DNA from: Herbaspirillum aquaticum
GTDB lineage: Bacteria; Pseudomonadota; Gammaproteobacteria; Burkholderiales; Burkholderiaceae_D
NCBI RefSeq assembly: GCF_002213425.1
Contig: NZ_NJGV01000006.1
Location: 62,001-126,000 of the forward strand
Direction: 5' to 3'
Length of the DNA: 64,000 nucleotides
Within the stretch, counting starts at the first letter, position 1. Every line of letters starts with the position of its first letter. The notes under the pieces are model-generated. The model had not been told where the DNA came from, did not search any database, and saw nothing but the letters and a program-made list of their open reading frames with translations. The position numbers and the translations under genes were made by a program. Of this stretch, positions 1 through 10,379 are shown one piece after another.

Positions 1-168
1 GCCTGGGATCAGGTGCTGGCGCTGCCCGGTGCGCACCTGCACCTGTATGGCAAGGCTGAAGCACGCCGTGGCCGCAAGATGGGCCATGTCACCTTCACCG
101 CTGCCACGCTGGCCGATGCACAGCGCCAGCTGGCAGCAGCCTGCGCCATCCTCGGCATCACGCTGTAA
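1..168 (+). CDS. purK: N5-carboxyaminoimidazole ribonucleotide synthase PurK, C-terminal end
   Basis: Only the last 55 codons and the stop are inside the window; the gene begins upstream. The reading frame opens at base 1 and ends with TAA at 166-168. The residues [18 protein letters not shown] are the typical C-terminal segment of the ATP-grasp enzyme PurK, which carboxylates AIR in de novo purine synthesis. The next gene starts 12 bp later in the same direction, so the two are probably co-transcribed. Identification rests on this short tail; PurT, a related ATP-grasp enzyme, is less likely. Confidence 0.8.
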   Translation, partial: AWDQVLALPGAHLHLYGKAEARRGRKMGHVTFTAATLADAQRQLAAACAILGITL

Positions 169-180
169 GCGAGGCGGGCA

Positions 181-1236
181 ATGAACGACAAGCACGCTTC
201 TTCCACCGTAGCCATCGATGCGGCCGCCATCATGCATGCCGCGCGCAAGCTGGAGCAGGGCGGCCTGGTGGCCTTCCCGACCGAGACCGTCTACGGCCTC
301 GGCGGCGACGCCGAGAATCCGGCCGCCATTGCTGCCATCTATGCAGCCAAGGGACGTCCTGCCAATCATCCGGTGATCGTGCACGTTTCGCCGGAAGCCG
401 ATATCGGCTACTGGGCCGCGTCGGTGCCGGTGGAAGCGCGGCGCCTGATTGCCTCGTTCTGGCCTGGTCCGCTCACGCTGATCTTGAAGCGCGCCGCGCA
501 CATTCCCGATGCCGTGGCCGGTGGCCAGGATTCGGTGGGCGTGCGCTGTCCTTCGCATCCGGTGGCGCAAGCGCTGCTGCGCGAATTCCGGGGCGGCAAG
601 GGCGGTATCGCCGGTCCCTCGGCCAACAAGTTCGGACACGTCAGCCCGACCACCGCCGAGCACGTGCGCGAGGAATTCGGCAGCGATGCCGACAGCCCCG
701 TGGATTACGTGCTTGACGGTGGACAGAGCGAAGTGGGCATCGAATCCACCATCGTCGACCTGTCCCGCATCGAGACGCATGGCCCGGTATTGCTGCGTCC
801 CGGCCAGATCAGTGCGGATCGTATTGCCGCCGTGCTGGGGGTGCCGCTGGCCACGCCCGACGCCACTGCACCGCGCGCATCGGGTACGCTCGATGCGCAT
901 TACGCACCGCATACGCCGGTGGTGCAGGTTGCGCCTGCCGAGCTGCCGGCACTGCTGGGCAAGCTGGCCGGCATCGGCCAGAAGGTCGCGCTGATCCAGC
1001 GCGAATTCCGGGGCGAGGGTAGGCCCGGCGTGCACGTGATCCGGCCGATGCCGCCCGCTGCCGATGCCTATGCCCATGATCTCTATGCCGCCCTGCGCGA
1101 TATGGACCATGCGGGCGCGGACCTCATCGTGGTGGAATCCCTGCCCCTCGGCGCAGAATGGCAGGGCGTCAACGACCGCCTGCGACGCGCTGCCTTCGAT
1201 TCGCAGGGTTTGCTGGCGCGACTGCTCCCAAGCTGA
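181..1236 (+). CDS. tsaC: L-threonylcarbamoyladenylate synthase, long Sua5 type
   Basis: 351 aa. Makes threonylcarbamoyl-AMP from threonine, bicarbonate and ATP, the first step of the t6A37 modification of ANN-decoding tRNAs in the cytoplasm. The YrdC/Sua5 fold fills roughly residues 20-205, with the motifs FPTETVYGLGGDA, KGRPANHP and SVGVRCPSHP. A separate C-terminal Sua5 domain (about residues 225-350) follows a linker containing ASGTLDAHYAPHTP. This length distinguishes it from the short E. coli TsaC of about 190 aa. ATG is 12 bp after the purK stop, which suggests an operon with purine genes. Confidence 0.93.
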   Translation: MNDKHASSTVAIDAAAIMHAARKLEQGGLVAFPTETVYGLGGDAENPAAIAAIYAAKGRPANHPVIVHVSPEADIGYWAASVPVEARRLIASFWPGPLTLILKRAAHIPDAVAGGQDSVGVRCPSHPVAQALLREFRGGKGGIAGPSANKFGHVSPTTAEHVREEFGSDADSPVDYVLDGGQSEVGIESTIVDLSRIETHGPVLLRPGQISADRIAAVLGVPLATPDATAPRASGTLDAHYAPHTPVVQVAPAELPALLGKLAGIGQKVALIQREFRGEGRPGVHVIRPMPPAADAYAHDLYAALRDMDHAGADLIVVESLPLGAEWQGVNDRLRRAAFDSQGLLARLLPS

Positions 1237-1591
1237 GCAGTCGTTCTGCGGCGGCGAACCGGAACGCTGCGGCTCGCTGCCGATTTCCCTGCTCCGCCGC
1301 TCTGCCGCGCCGGTACTGACCTTTGGGTCAGTACGCGGTTGTCAAAAGCCGACAAGCACGTTCGTGCTCTTCACATGTTCTATACAAATTGTGACAAAGC
1401 TGGCATAGTATCTCCAAGGAATAGCACGCGCGTTCTTTTTGTTTCGTCAGCGTAAAAACCACGTACTTTCCAGTTACGCAGGATTACGTTGAATAATGAA
1501 AAACGGTAACCAGCCGTGAGATCTATCCCGTCCGATGCCTGAGGCCGGGAATAAAAAATCCGGGCACTGCCCGCAACTCTTGGAGACAGCA
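1237..1591. other. Intergenic region upstream of the OmpW-family gene
   Basis: 355 bp with no convincing gene. A perfect 9-bp inverted repeat (GTACTGACC, 1313-1321; GGTCAGTAC, 1326-1334; 4-nt loop) could be a hairpin after the tsaC gene but has no T-run. The stretch 1370-1470 is AT-richer than its surroundings and probably holds the promoter of the downstream porin; I could not settle on a -35/-10 pair. A GGAGA ribosome-binding sequence lies just before the ATG at 1592. Confidence 0.5.
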
Positions 1592-2341
1592 ATGCAAAAA
1601 CAATTTTCCCTTCTGCCGAAAATCGCCGCCCTGTCCGTGATGGCAGCTTGCGCTGCACCGGCCATGGCCCAGACTGCGGGCAGCAATGTCGTCAGCGTGG
1701 GCTGGTTCCACCTGGCACCGCAGGATTCCAGCGAAATCCTGCGCAAGAATGATGGTCCCGGCGCGGGCCCCATCCCCGGCTCCGGTTCCACCGTGAAGAG
1801 CGCCGATACCCTGGGCCTGGCCTTCACCCGCTACCTGACCGACAACTTCTCGCTGACCGCTGACCTGGGTATTCCGCCGACCTTCAAGCTCGATGGCACC
1901 GGCACCCTGGCTGGCGTGGGCGAGATCGGCAAGGCCAAGCAGTGGAGCCCGGCCATCGTGGCGAAGTACCACTTCGGTGACGGCAACAGCGCCTTCCGTC
2001 CCTTCGTCGGTGCCGGCGTGACCTACGTCTGGTACGACAACGTCGAGCTGACCAGCAACTTCCAGCGCACCATTTCCAGCAAGTACACCAATGGCGCCAT
2101 CAGCAGCGCCAAGTCCAGCGCCAGCCTGAGCTCCTCGTGGGCACCGGTGCTGACCGTGGGTGCCAACTACAACTTCGACAAGAACTGGTCGGTGGGCCTG
2201 TCGGTGTCCTACATTCCGTTGAAGACCGATGCCACCATCACCACCGAGCTGCCGGCAGTGGCAGGCGGTACCACCCACTCGAGCACCAGCCTGACGATCA
2301 ACCCGATCGTGACCTTCCTGTCGGTGGGCTACCGCTTCTAA
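1592..2341 (+). CDS. ompW: OmpW-family outer membrane protein
   Basis: 249 aa. Starts at the ATG at 1592, preceded by TTGGAGACAGCA and followed by a clear signal peptide (MQKQFSLLPKIAALSVMAAC then APAMAQ, cleavage after AMA-Q). The mature part has OmpW traits: GWFHLAPQDSS near the N-terminus, LTADLGIPPTF, the conserved YHFGD and FRPFVGAGV, and a C-terminal strand ending in aromatic FLSVGYRF, the beta-barrel assembly signal. OmpW proteins form small 8-stranded barrels with a hydrophobic channel for nonpolar molecules. It is monocistronic and closed by a strong terminator. The substrate cannot be inferred. Confidence 0.88.
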   Translation: MQKQFSLLPKIAALSVMAACAAPAMAQTAGSNVVSVGWFHLAPQDSSEILRKNDGPGAGPIPGSGSTVKSADTLGLAFTRYLTDNFSLTADLGIPPTFKLDGTGTLAGVGEIGKAKQWSPAIVAKYHFGDGNSAFRPFVGAGVTYVWYDNVELTSNFQRTISSKYTNGAISSAKSSASLSSSWAPVLTVGANYNFDKNWSVGLSVSYIPLKTDATITTELPAVAGGTTHSSTSLTINPIVTFLSVGYRF

Positions 2342-2361
2342 GAACGGAAAGCTGCTGCAAA

Positions 2362-2394
2362 AAAATGGCGCCCGGTTGTTCCGGGCGCCATTTT
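2362..2394. terminator. Rho-independent terminator between ompW and the flavin reductase gene
   Basis: Perfect hairpin with 14-nt arms, AAAATGGCGCCCGG and CCGGGCGCCATTTT around TTGTT, followed by TCTTTTG. The A-rich 5' side means it can also end transcription of the convergent gene at 2434-2943. Confidence 0.9.
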
Positions 2395-2433
2395 CTTTTG
2401 GGCGACTGCCTCAAGGCACAGCAGACGCCAAGT

Positions 2434-2943
2434 TCAGAAAGCCTCAGTCTTCGTGAACCGGCCATTGTGGAAGACCAGCGCAGCCTGCGGGTCGACTTCG
2501 CAGTGTTCTACTTCGCCCACGAAGATGACGTGATCACCCTCCGGATACTGGCTGCGGTTGTGGCATTCGAACCAGGCCGAGGCGCCTTCCAGCACCGGCT
2601 GTCCGGTGCGCGAGAGGGTGTAGGCCACACCCTCGAAGCGGTTCTCCATCTTGCTGGCGAATTGCTGCGCCAGATGGGCTTGTTCGGCACTGAGGATGTT
2701 GATGACGTAATGCGAGTTGCCCGAGAACGCCTGCAGGCTGTTGGCCCGCGTGCCCAGGCTCCACAGCACCAGCGGCGGATCCAGCGACACCGAATTGAAG
2801 GAGCTGGCGGTCAGGCCCAGGAGGGTGCCATCGGCCAGGCGGGTCGTGATGACGGTGACACCTGTGGCGAATTGCGACAGGGCCTGGCGGAAATGCGCCG
2901 CGTCGAACTGACGCGCTTCGGCGCGGGGAAAGCGTGTGTGCAT
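2434..2943 (-). CDS. Flavin reductase family protein (FMN-binding split barrel)
   Basis: 169 aa. The whole protein matches the flavin reductase-like domain: FRQALSQFATGVTVITT near residue 20, GLTASSFNSVSLDPPLV near residue 45, and SHYVINILSAEQAHLAQQF in the middle. Members reduce FMN or FAD with NAD(P)H, often as the small component of two-component flavin monooxygenases, or act alone. No monooxygenase partner is adjacent, so its partner and physiological role are unknown. It is transcribed convergently with ompW and stands alone. Confidence 0.85.
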   Translation of the reverse strand: MHTRFPRAEARQFDAAHFRQALSQFATGVTVITTRLADGTLLGLTASSFNSVSLDPPLVLWSLGTRANSLQAFSGNSHYVINILSAEQAHLAQQFASKMENRFEGVAYTLSRTGQPVLEGASAWFECHNRSQYPEGDHVIFVGEVEHCEVDPQAALVFHNGRFTKTEAF

Positions 2944-3148
2944 CGGGAGTCTGCTTGGAGGTCGAAGCGCTCCGGCGGGCGCCTTGCGGCCAGCCGGTCA
3001 TTGCGCGGAGATGCACATGATAACGGATCGCGCGCAGTCTTGCCGTGCGGGCCGGATGTTGCCGACTTGAGAATGCTTCACATCGACCGCACTTGAAGTG
3101 CTGAATTGGAGTAAAGTTTTACAACAAGCAACTTAACGGGAGAACATC

Positions 3149-3682
<534 letters not shown>

Positions 3683-3713
3683 ATTTTCGCTGCACGTGAC
3701 GACGTAGAACGTA

Positions 3714-3749
3714 CAACGGGCCTGCCCCCGGAAGAGGGCAGGCCCGTTG
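3714..3749. terminator. Convergent hairpin between msrA and cfa
   Basis: Perfect 14-bp arms CAACGGGCCTGCCC and GGGCAGGCCCGTTG around an 8-nt loop, sitting midway between two convergent stop codons. It lacks a long T-run on either strand, so termination may be partly factor-dependent. Confidence 0.7.
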
Positions 3750-3770
3750 CTTCATGGGGCTGGCGAATGC

Positions 3771-4979
3771 TTATTGTTGTGCGTAGATGTACTTGCGCGA
3801 CCATGGCAGCTGTTGCGCGCTGCGGCCGGCCTTGGTGCAGATGACCTGGTAAAGCGAGATCCAGTCGCGTTCGAATCCATAGGCGCTGCCGGCGAGGTAG
3901 ACGCGCCAGATGCGGTAGCGCTTCTCGTCGGTCACGCGGTGGATGGCCTCGGCATTGGCTTCGAAATTGTCGGCCCAGATGCCGCAGGTGCGGGCATAGT
4001 GGCGCCGCAGGTTCTCCACGTCGAAGGCTTCCAGGCCGCCTTCCTGCATGGTCCGCAGCACCGTGCTGATGTGCGGCAGTTCACCGGCGGGGAACACGTA
4101 CTTGTCGATGAACTCACCGGCGCCATAGGGCGACTCGCCATTCTCGATGTCGGTGCTGGTGATGCCGTGGTTCATGGCCATGCCGCCATCGGCCAGCAGC
4201 TTCCTGATCTGGGCAAAATACGTCGGCAGATTCTTGATGCCCACATGCTCGAACATGCCCACCGAGGTGATGCGGTCAAAGGTGCCGGTGACGTCACGGT
4301 AGTCCTGCAGGCGGATCTCGATGCGATCACTGAGACCGGCCGCTTCCACCCGCTCACGTGCCAGGGCGTACTGGTTCTTGGAGAGCGTCACGCCCACGCA
4401 GCGCGCACCGAATTTCTGCGCCGCCCGCAATACCAGCGCGCCCCAACCGCAGCCGATGTCGAGCAGGGTCTGGCCGGGCTTCAACTGGATCTTCTGCAGG
4501 ATGTGGTCGATCTTCTTGAGCTGGGCCGCACCCAGGTCCTCGTCGCCGTTCTCGAAGTAGGCGCAGGAATACACCATGTTCTCGTCCAGGAACAGCTTGT
4601 AGAAGTCGTTGGAGACGTCGTAGTGATACTGGATGGCTTCGGCGTCCCGCTTTTTGGTGTGCGTCACGCTGCGCACCATGCGGCCCAGCCGGCCCTCGGC
4701 CTTGAGGGTGTTGGAGGCCAGGCCGTTGGCGACCTGGATGATGCTCTTGACCTTGCCCTCGACCTCGATCTTGCCTTCGACGTAGGCCTCGCCCAGGTTG
4801 GCCAGCGAGGGCGTGAGCAGTGAAGTGATGGCTGAGGCGTGCGGAACCTTGAGCGTGACTTCAGGCGTACCGCTGCTGAAGTCGTAATGCTGTCCGTTCC
4901 ACAGCTCCAGCCGCAGTGGCAGGGCCGACACATTGCGAATGTTTTCTACCCAGGCGTCTAGCTTCTTTTCCCAAAACAC
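3771..4979 (-). CDS. cfa: Cyclopropane-fatty-acyl-phospholipid synthase
   Basis: 402 aa. Transfers a methylene group from S-adenosylmethionine to cis-unsaturated acyl chains of membrane phospholipids, giving cyclopropane fatty acids. The SAM-binding motif LLDIGCGWGALVLRAA is near residue 175, followed by GVTLSKNQ, the family pattern FDRITSVGMFEHVG and the C-terminal CGIWADNFEANA. I chose the GTG at 4979 because GGAGG sits 5 nt upstream. Starting further up (5075) would overlap pdxH and gives residues unlike the family. It follows pdxH closely, so the two may be co-transcribed. Such genes are often induced on entry to stationary phase. Confidence 0.92.
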   Translation of the reverse strand: MFWEKKLDAWVENIRNVSALPLRLELWNGQHYDFSSGTPEVTLKVPHASAITSLLTPSLANLGEAYVEGKIEVEGKVKSIIQVANGLASNTLKAEGRLGRMVRSVTHTKKRDAEAIQYHYDVSNDFYKLFLDENMVYSCAYFENGDEDLGAAQLKKIDHILQKIQLKPGQTLLDIGCGWGALVLRAAQKFGARCVGVTLSKNQYALARERVEAAGLSDRIEIRLQDYRDVTGTFDRITSVGMFEHVGIKNLPTYFAQIRKLLADGGMAMNHGITSTDIENGESPYGAGEFIDKYVFPAGELPHISTVLRTMQEGGLEAFDVENLRRHYARTCGIWADNFEANAEAIHRVTDEKRYRIWRVYLAGSAYGFERDWISLYQVICTKAGRSAQQLPWSRKYIYAQQ

Positions 4980-5037
4980 GATGTCCTCCGCGTCAGTGAT
5001 GAATGCTGTCCGGCCCTGCCTGGCATGGGGGATGTCG

Positions 5038-5673
5038 TCAGGGCTGCAGGCGCTGCCGTTGCCACTGGCCGTCATCGGAGCGCGTGTAGAGCACGCGGTC
5101 GTGCAGGCGGGAGGGTCGGCCTTGCCAGAATTCGATGCGATCGGGAATCACGCGGTAGCCACCCCAGTGTTCCGGGCGGGTCGGATGGTCCCCGAATTGC
5201 TGCTTGGTTGCTTCGTATTGCTGTTCCAGCGTCTCGCGGCTGGCGACAGTCCGGCTCTGCTGCGAGGCGATCGCGCCGAGCTGGCTGGCCAGGGGGCGAC
5301 TGTAGAAGTACGCGTCGCTCTCTTCCTTGGTCACGCGTTCGATCTTTCCTTCGATGCGGACCTGGCGTTCAAGTTCTACCCAGTGGAACAGCAGGGCCAC
5401 GTAGGGATTCTCCGCTACATCGGCCCCCTTGCGGCTGTCGTAATTGGTAAACCAGGTAAAGCCCAGCTGATCGAACTGCTTGATCAGCACGATGCGCGAA
5501 GAAGGCCGCCCATCGGCCCCGACGGTGGCCACGCTCATGGCGTTGGGCTCGGGGACCTGGGCCTTGGTCGCTTCCTCGAACCAGACGGCAAACTGGTCAA
5601 TCGGGTCGGCGGCCGTGTCGACTTCGGACAGGCTGGCGCGGCTGTAGTCTTTACGTAGGTCAGCTAACGACAT
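5038..5673 (-). CDS. pdxH: Pyridoxamine 5'-phosphate oxidase
   Basis: 211 aa. FMN-dependent oxidation of pyridoxine or pyridoxamine 5'-phosphate to pyridoxal 5'-phosphate, the last step of vitamin B6 supply. Motifs: [10 protein letters not shown] at the N-terminus, [49 protein letters not shown] and the C-terminal end WQRQRLQP. Length is typical. Another B6 gene, pdxA, lies in this window at 28609 in an unrelated operon. Downstream cfa begins 58 bp after the stop. Confidence 0.96.
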   Translation of the reverse strand: MSLADLRKDYSRASLSEVDTAADPIDQFAVWFEEATKAQVPEPNAMSVATVGADGRPSSRIVLIKQFDQLGFTWFTNYDSRKGADVAENPYVALLFHWVELERQVRIEGKIERVTKEESDAYFYSRPLASQLGAIASQQSRTVASRETLEQQYEATKQQFGDHPTRPEHWGGYRVIPDRIEFWQGRPSRLHDRVLYTRSDDGQWQRQRLQP

Positions 5674-5810
5674 GCTTCTTGCTCCTTGGGGAGTGGCGCT
5701 AGATTAGCGCGTTTCAAAATGTTTTGCAGAGCAGCAAAACGGCGAATGCGAGCCATTGTGCGGCCTGGCGGCCGGTTGCTCCATGATCGCAAGCAAGGCG
5801 CGCCAATAAA

Positions 5811-5838
5811 AAAGCCGATGCATTATCGCATCGGCTTT
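5811..5838 (-). terminator. Rho-independent terminator of the cytochrome b561-yceI operon
   Basis: On the minus strand an 11-bp stem (AAAGCCGATGC paired with GCATCGGCTTT, 6-nt loop) is followed by a run of six T. It lies about 55 bp after the stop of the last yceI gene. Confidence 0.85.
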
Positions 5839-5893
5839 CGCGGTTTGCCGGGGCCGGACCAGGTCCGGCCGCTTCAGGCAAGCTCGGGCAAGA

Positions 5894-6466
5894 TCAGTTG
5901 GTCTTGACGGCTTCGACCTGAATGGCCAGCTTGGTGTCCATCGAGAAACCATACTTGGCACCGTAGTCGATACCGAAGTCGGCGCGGTTGAACGAAGCCG
6001 ACGCATCGCCGCCGCACACTTCACGCTTGAGCATCGGATGCTGGATGCAGGTGAACTTGTTCAGGGTCAGGGTGACCGGCTTGGTCACGCCGTGCAGGGT
6101 CAGTTCGCCTTCGACGGTGGCCGGCTTGTCGCCGTTGAACTTGATGTTGCCCTTGTATTGGGCAGTCGGGTACTTGGCGACATCGAACATGTCGGCGCTC
6201 TTGGCGTGGTCGTTCATCTTGGCCATGCCGAAGTCGATGGAGGCGGTATCGATGGTGATGTCGACGGTGCCGGTCTTGGCAGCACGATCCAGGGTCACGG
6301 TGCCGCTGGTCTTGTCGAACTTGCCGCGCCAGATGGACACGCCCATGTGGTCAGCTTCGAAGCTGGGGTAGGTGTGGCTGGGATCGATGCTGTAGGTATC
6401 AGCAGCGTTGGCGGAGACAGCGGCGCCGGCGGCGACCAGGGCGAAGAAGAGGTGATTCAGTTTCAT
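5894..6466 (-). CDS. YceI family periplasmic protein, cysteine-containing copy
   Basis: 190 aa. The signal peptide is [20 protein letters not shown], cleaved near NAA-D, so the protein is periplasmic. The mature part is a YceI-type lipocalin-like barrel: [47 protein letters not shown] and [14 protein letters not shown]. Two cysteines (FTCIQHP and REVCGGDAS), absent from the neighbouring copy, could form a disulfide. YceI proteins bind long isoprenoids such as ubiquinone. It lies third in a cytochrome b561-yceI-yceI series, which fits a shared role with quinones, but its exact function is not established. Confidence 0.9.
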   Translation of the reverse strand: MKLNHLFFALVAAGAAVSANAADTYSIDPSHTYPSFEADHMGVSIWRGKFDKTSGTVTLDRAAKTGTVDITIDTASIDFGMAKMNDHAKSADMFDVAKYPTAQYKGNIKFNGDKPATVEGELTLHGVTKPVTLTLNKFTCIQHPMLKREVCGGDASASFNRADFGIDYGAKYGFSMDTKLAIQVEAVKTN

Positions 6467-6577
6467 GTGTGTTGATTCCTTGAGTGAGAAAAACCGCTGG
6501 GGAGCCCGCCCCTTGCAGGGCGGTGCGTCATGGCGCGGAACGACTTTTGTTGATGTTGTTGGTGCTGTTGCTACGGA

Positions 6578-7150
6578 TTACTGGGCCACGATGTGGAACT
6601 TGATCGTCACTTCATCGGCCACCATGCCGGTATCCTTCCACTCGCCTTCACCGACGTTGTAGGTCAGGCGCTTGATGGGCAGGGCGCCGTCGAAGACCTG
6701 GGTGGCGCCATCCTTCTTGACGGCCAGCGGGAAGCTGACATCGGTGCTCTTGCCCTTGATGGTCAGCTTGCCGGCCACGTCATACTTGCCGGCGCCAGCG
6801 GCCTTGATGCTGCTGGCCACGAAGCTGGCCTTGGGGAATTGGGCGGCGTTGAACCATTCCTTCTTCTGCACTTCCTTGTTGTACTCGGCTTCACCCAGGT
6901 CGAAGCTGGACACGTCGATCTCGACCGTGGCCTTGCCTTGTTCCGGCTTGGCGGCGTCGAAGTCGATGGTGGCGTTGAACTTCTTGAACTTGGCATCGAC
7001 CGGGACGTTCAACTGCTTGAAGGTGGCGGTGACGCTGCTCTTGGCGGCATCGACCTTCAGCGGGGCGGCTTGCGCGGAGAGGGTGAAGGCAGCAGCGGCC
7101 AGGGCCAGCAGGCTGGGCTTGAGGAAGCGGAGGGAGGAAGTGGAGGTCAT
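6578..7150 (-). CDS. YceI family periplasmic protein, cysteine-free copy
   Basis: 190 aa. The N-terminus has a signal peptide (LLALAAAAFTLSAQA, cleavage before APLKVD). The YceI barrel follows: VDAAKSSVTATFKQLNVPVD, KKFNATIDFDAAKPEQ, EWFNAAQFPKASFVAS and GKLTIKGKSTDVSFPL. It differs markedly from the copy downstream and lacks its two cysteines, so the pair is not a recent duplication. It sits between the cytochrome b561 gene (63 bp upstream) and the second yceI. Isoprenoid or quinone binding is inferred from the family. Confidence 0.9.
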   Translation of the reverse strand: MTSTSSLRFLKPSLLALAAAAFTLSAQAAPLKVDAAKSSVTATFKQLNVPVDAKFKKFNATIDFDAAKPEQGKATVEIDVSSFDLGEAEYNKEVQKKEWFNAAQFPKASFVASSIKAAGAGKYDVAGKLTIKGKSTDVSFPLAVKKDGATQVFDGALPIKRLTYNVGEGEWKDTGMVADEVTIKFHIVAQ

Positions 7151-7212
7151 GTCGGGTTCCGTAAAAAACGAGCTATATGAATGATCTTGCGTGCGATGCG
7201 GCTTGGAGCGGA

Positions 7213-7737
7213 TCAGGGCAGCATGCGCTTGAAGATATTGTCACGATCGATGAACTGGTGCTTGAGCGCGGCCAGCACGTGCAGGGCAAAGGCCGCCAGC
7301 AGGGTCATGTTGAGCCAGTAGTGGGTGGCCTTGAGCAGTGGCTTCCACTCGGGATTGGGAGCCATCAGCACCGGCAGCGGCACCACGCCCAGGTAGACCA
7401 CCGGCACGCCGGCGGCCAGGCTGTAGAAATAGCCGGAGACGGGAATGGCGAACATCAGCACGTACAGGCCCAGGTGCAGGCCGTGCGCGGCCGACTGTTG
7501 CCAGGCCGGCATGTGGGCCGGATAGGCCGGGGCCTTGTGCGTGAGGCGCCACAGCAGGCGCACGCAGACCAGCGCCAGCACGGTCACGCCCAGCCACTTG
7601 TGCCAGGAAAAATACTTCAGCTTGGTCGGGGTCAGGCCGGGAATGTCGACCATGGTCAGCCCCAGGCCGAAAGCGGAGATGATCAACAGGGCAATGAGCC
7701 AGTGCAGCAGCACGGCGGGTTTGGTATAGCGTTCCAT
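7213..7737 (-). CDS. Cytochrome b561 family protein (YceJ-like)
   Basis: 174 aa integral membrane protein with four predicted helices: AVLLHWLIALLIISAFGLGL, WLGVTVLALVCVRLLWRL, LYVLMFAIPVSGYFYSLA and WLNMTLLAAFALHVLAAL. Histidines in the helices (LLHW, FSWHKWLG, HGLHLG, HVLAALKH) are the expected ligands of two b hemes. Proteins of this family move electrons between quinols and periplasmic acceptors. First gene of an operon with two yceI genes, the same pairing as yceJ-yceI in E. coli. The electron acceptor is unknown. Confidence 0.88.
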   Translation of the reverse strand: MERYTKPAVLLHWLIALLIISAFGLGLTMVDIPGLTPTKLKYFSWHKWLGVTVLALVCVRLLWRLTHKAPAYPAHMPAWQQSAAHGLHLGLYVLMFAIPVSGYFYSLAAGVPVVYLGVVPLPVLMAPNPEWKPLLKATHYWLNMTLLAAFALHVLAALKHQFIDRDNIFKRMLP

Positions 7738-7901
7738 AGGATGTGGCGAGCGTAGGTGGCGTTTGGAGCGGCTGGCTCTGCAATGGTTCTGCAGCGCGGG
7801 CAGGCCGGGCTGGCGTCGCGAAATCCGCGAAGATTCCGGGCGGCAAGCGATGATGCCACTCTTTTTGACCCTGCTGAGTATAAAGAGCTTTGGCTGCTCG
7901 C

Positions 7902-7947
7902 ATTACTCGCCGAAATCGCACTTCAGCCGTCCGGTTTTGCGAGTAAT
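7902..7947 (-). promoter_or_regulatory. Inverted repeat upstream of the cytochrome b561-yceI operon
   Basis: Perfect arms ATTACTCGC (7902-7910) and GCGAGTAAT (7939-7947), 28-bp spacer. The proximal arm overlaps the position where a -35 element would lie for the TATACT at 7877-7882. That makes the repeat a candidate activator or repressor site; a long-loop RNA hairpin is the alternative. Confidence 0.35.
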
Positions 7948-7984
7948 CCTGACAATGCTTCACGTTTTGGGTGGGCCAAATGAA

Positions 7985-8012
7985 AAATGGCGCACATTGC
8001 TGTGCGCCATTT
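7985..8012 (-). terminator. Terminator of purB
   Basis: An 11-bp perfect stem (AAATGGCGCAC and GTGCGCCATTT, 6-nt loop) lies 30 bp after the purB stop. On the minus strand the stem ends in a run of five T. Confidence 0.85.
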
Positions 8013-8042
8013 CTTCATGTTGCGGATCGATGCTATGCGCTA

Positions 8043-9602
<1,560 letters not shown>

Positions 9603-9651
9603 TCAGGAAATGCGAATGATATAATCGCCACAGATCATTACTCCACACGCT

Positions 9652-10266
9652 ATGTTAAAACTCATCGGTTCCAATGCCAGTCCGTTCGTGCGCAAAGTGC
9701 GCGTCGTGATGGCCGAAAAAAAGATCGATTACGAATTCATCCTGGAAGATGTCTGGAGTGCATCGACCACCATCCAAGAGAGCAACCCGCTGGGCAAGGT
9801 GCCCTGTCTGTTGATGGATGATGGGGGCGCCATGTTCGATTCGCGGGTGATCGTCGAATACCTGGACACCTTGACGCCGGTCGGCAAGCTGCTGCCCCCC
9901 AACGGCCGCGAGCGCGCCGAGATCAAGTGCTGGGAAGCGCTGGCCGATGGTGCCCTGGATGCGGCCGTGCTGGTGCGTCTGGAAAAGACCCTGCGTCCGA
10001 CCAAGCAGCAGAGCCCGGAATGGATCAAGCGCCAGTGGAGCAAGGTGGAGGCATCCTTGAAGGCGATGGCCGAGGGCCTGGGCGAAAAGCCCTTCTGTGT
10101 GGGCAACCACTACACCCTGGCCGACGTGGCGGTAGGCTGTGCGCTGGGCTGGCTGGCTTTCCGCTTCCCGGACCTGGCCTGGCGCGAGGATTATCCGCAA
10201 CTGGCGCGACTGTTCGACAAGGTGTCGGAACGGGCCAGTTTCAAGGACACCGTGCCGCATCTGTGA
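9652..10266 (+). CDS. Glutathione S-transferase family protein
   Basis: 204 aa. The N-terminal thioredoxin-like domain (residues 1-80) contains GSNASPFVRKVRVVMAEK with the likely activating Ser in SPF, PLGKVPCLLMDD and the glutathione-binding pair DSRVIVEYLD. The C-terminal helical domain contains FCVGNHYTLADVAVGCALGW. It resembles the YibF-like group of bacterial GSTs. The substrate is unknown; conjugation or glutathione-dependent reduction is inferred from the fold. Monocistronic, closed by the terminator shared with bfr. Confidence 0.88.
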   Translation: MLKLIGSNASPFVRKVRVVMAEKKIDYEFILEDVWSASTTIQESNPLGKVPCLLMDDGGAMFDSRVIVEYLDTLTPVGKLLPPNGRERAEIKCWEALADGALDAAVLVRLEKTLRPTKQQSPEWIKRQWSKVEASLKAMAEGLGEKPFCVGNHYTLADVAVGCALGWLAFRFPDLAWREDYPQLARLFDKVSERASFKDTVPHL

Positions 10267-10330
10267 GGCAGGGGCCCGCGCCCTTGGCCATTGCCATCGG
10301 TCTTGTGGCCAGATGGGCGATGACATAAAA

Positions 10331-10356
10331 AAAGCGCGCTCCAAGGAGCGCGCTTT
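10331..10356. terminator. Bidirectional terminator between the GST gene and bfr
   Basis: Stem AAAGCGCGCTC paired with GAGCGCGCTTT around CAAG, with A7 before and T5 after, so it can act on both strands between two convergent genes. Confidence 0.88.
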
Positions 10357-10379
10357 TTGTTTGCCATCGGCTGTTGCGA

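Larger units (their letters stand above)
7738..8042. other. Intergenic region between purB and the cytochrome b561 operon
   Basis: 305 bp without a supported gene. It holds the purB terminator (7985-8012), a 9-bp inverted repeat (7902-7947) and a minus-strand -10-like TATACT (complement of 7877-7882) that could start the b561 operon. Open frames crossing it are continuations of out-of-frame readings of the flanking genes. Confidence 0.5.

Noticed and set aside
1313..1334. Hairpin after tsaC as an intrinsic terminator
   Set aside because: The 9-bp stem is perfect but no T-run follows, so it was kept only as a note in the intergenic entry.
1442..1449. TTTCGTCA upstream of ompW, as a third copy of the EAL/receptor operator
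   Set aside because: Only 8 bases match, with no inverted partner; an 8-mer is expected about twice by chance in a window this size.
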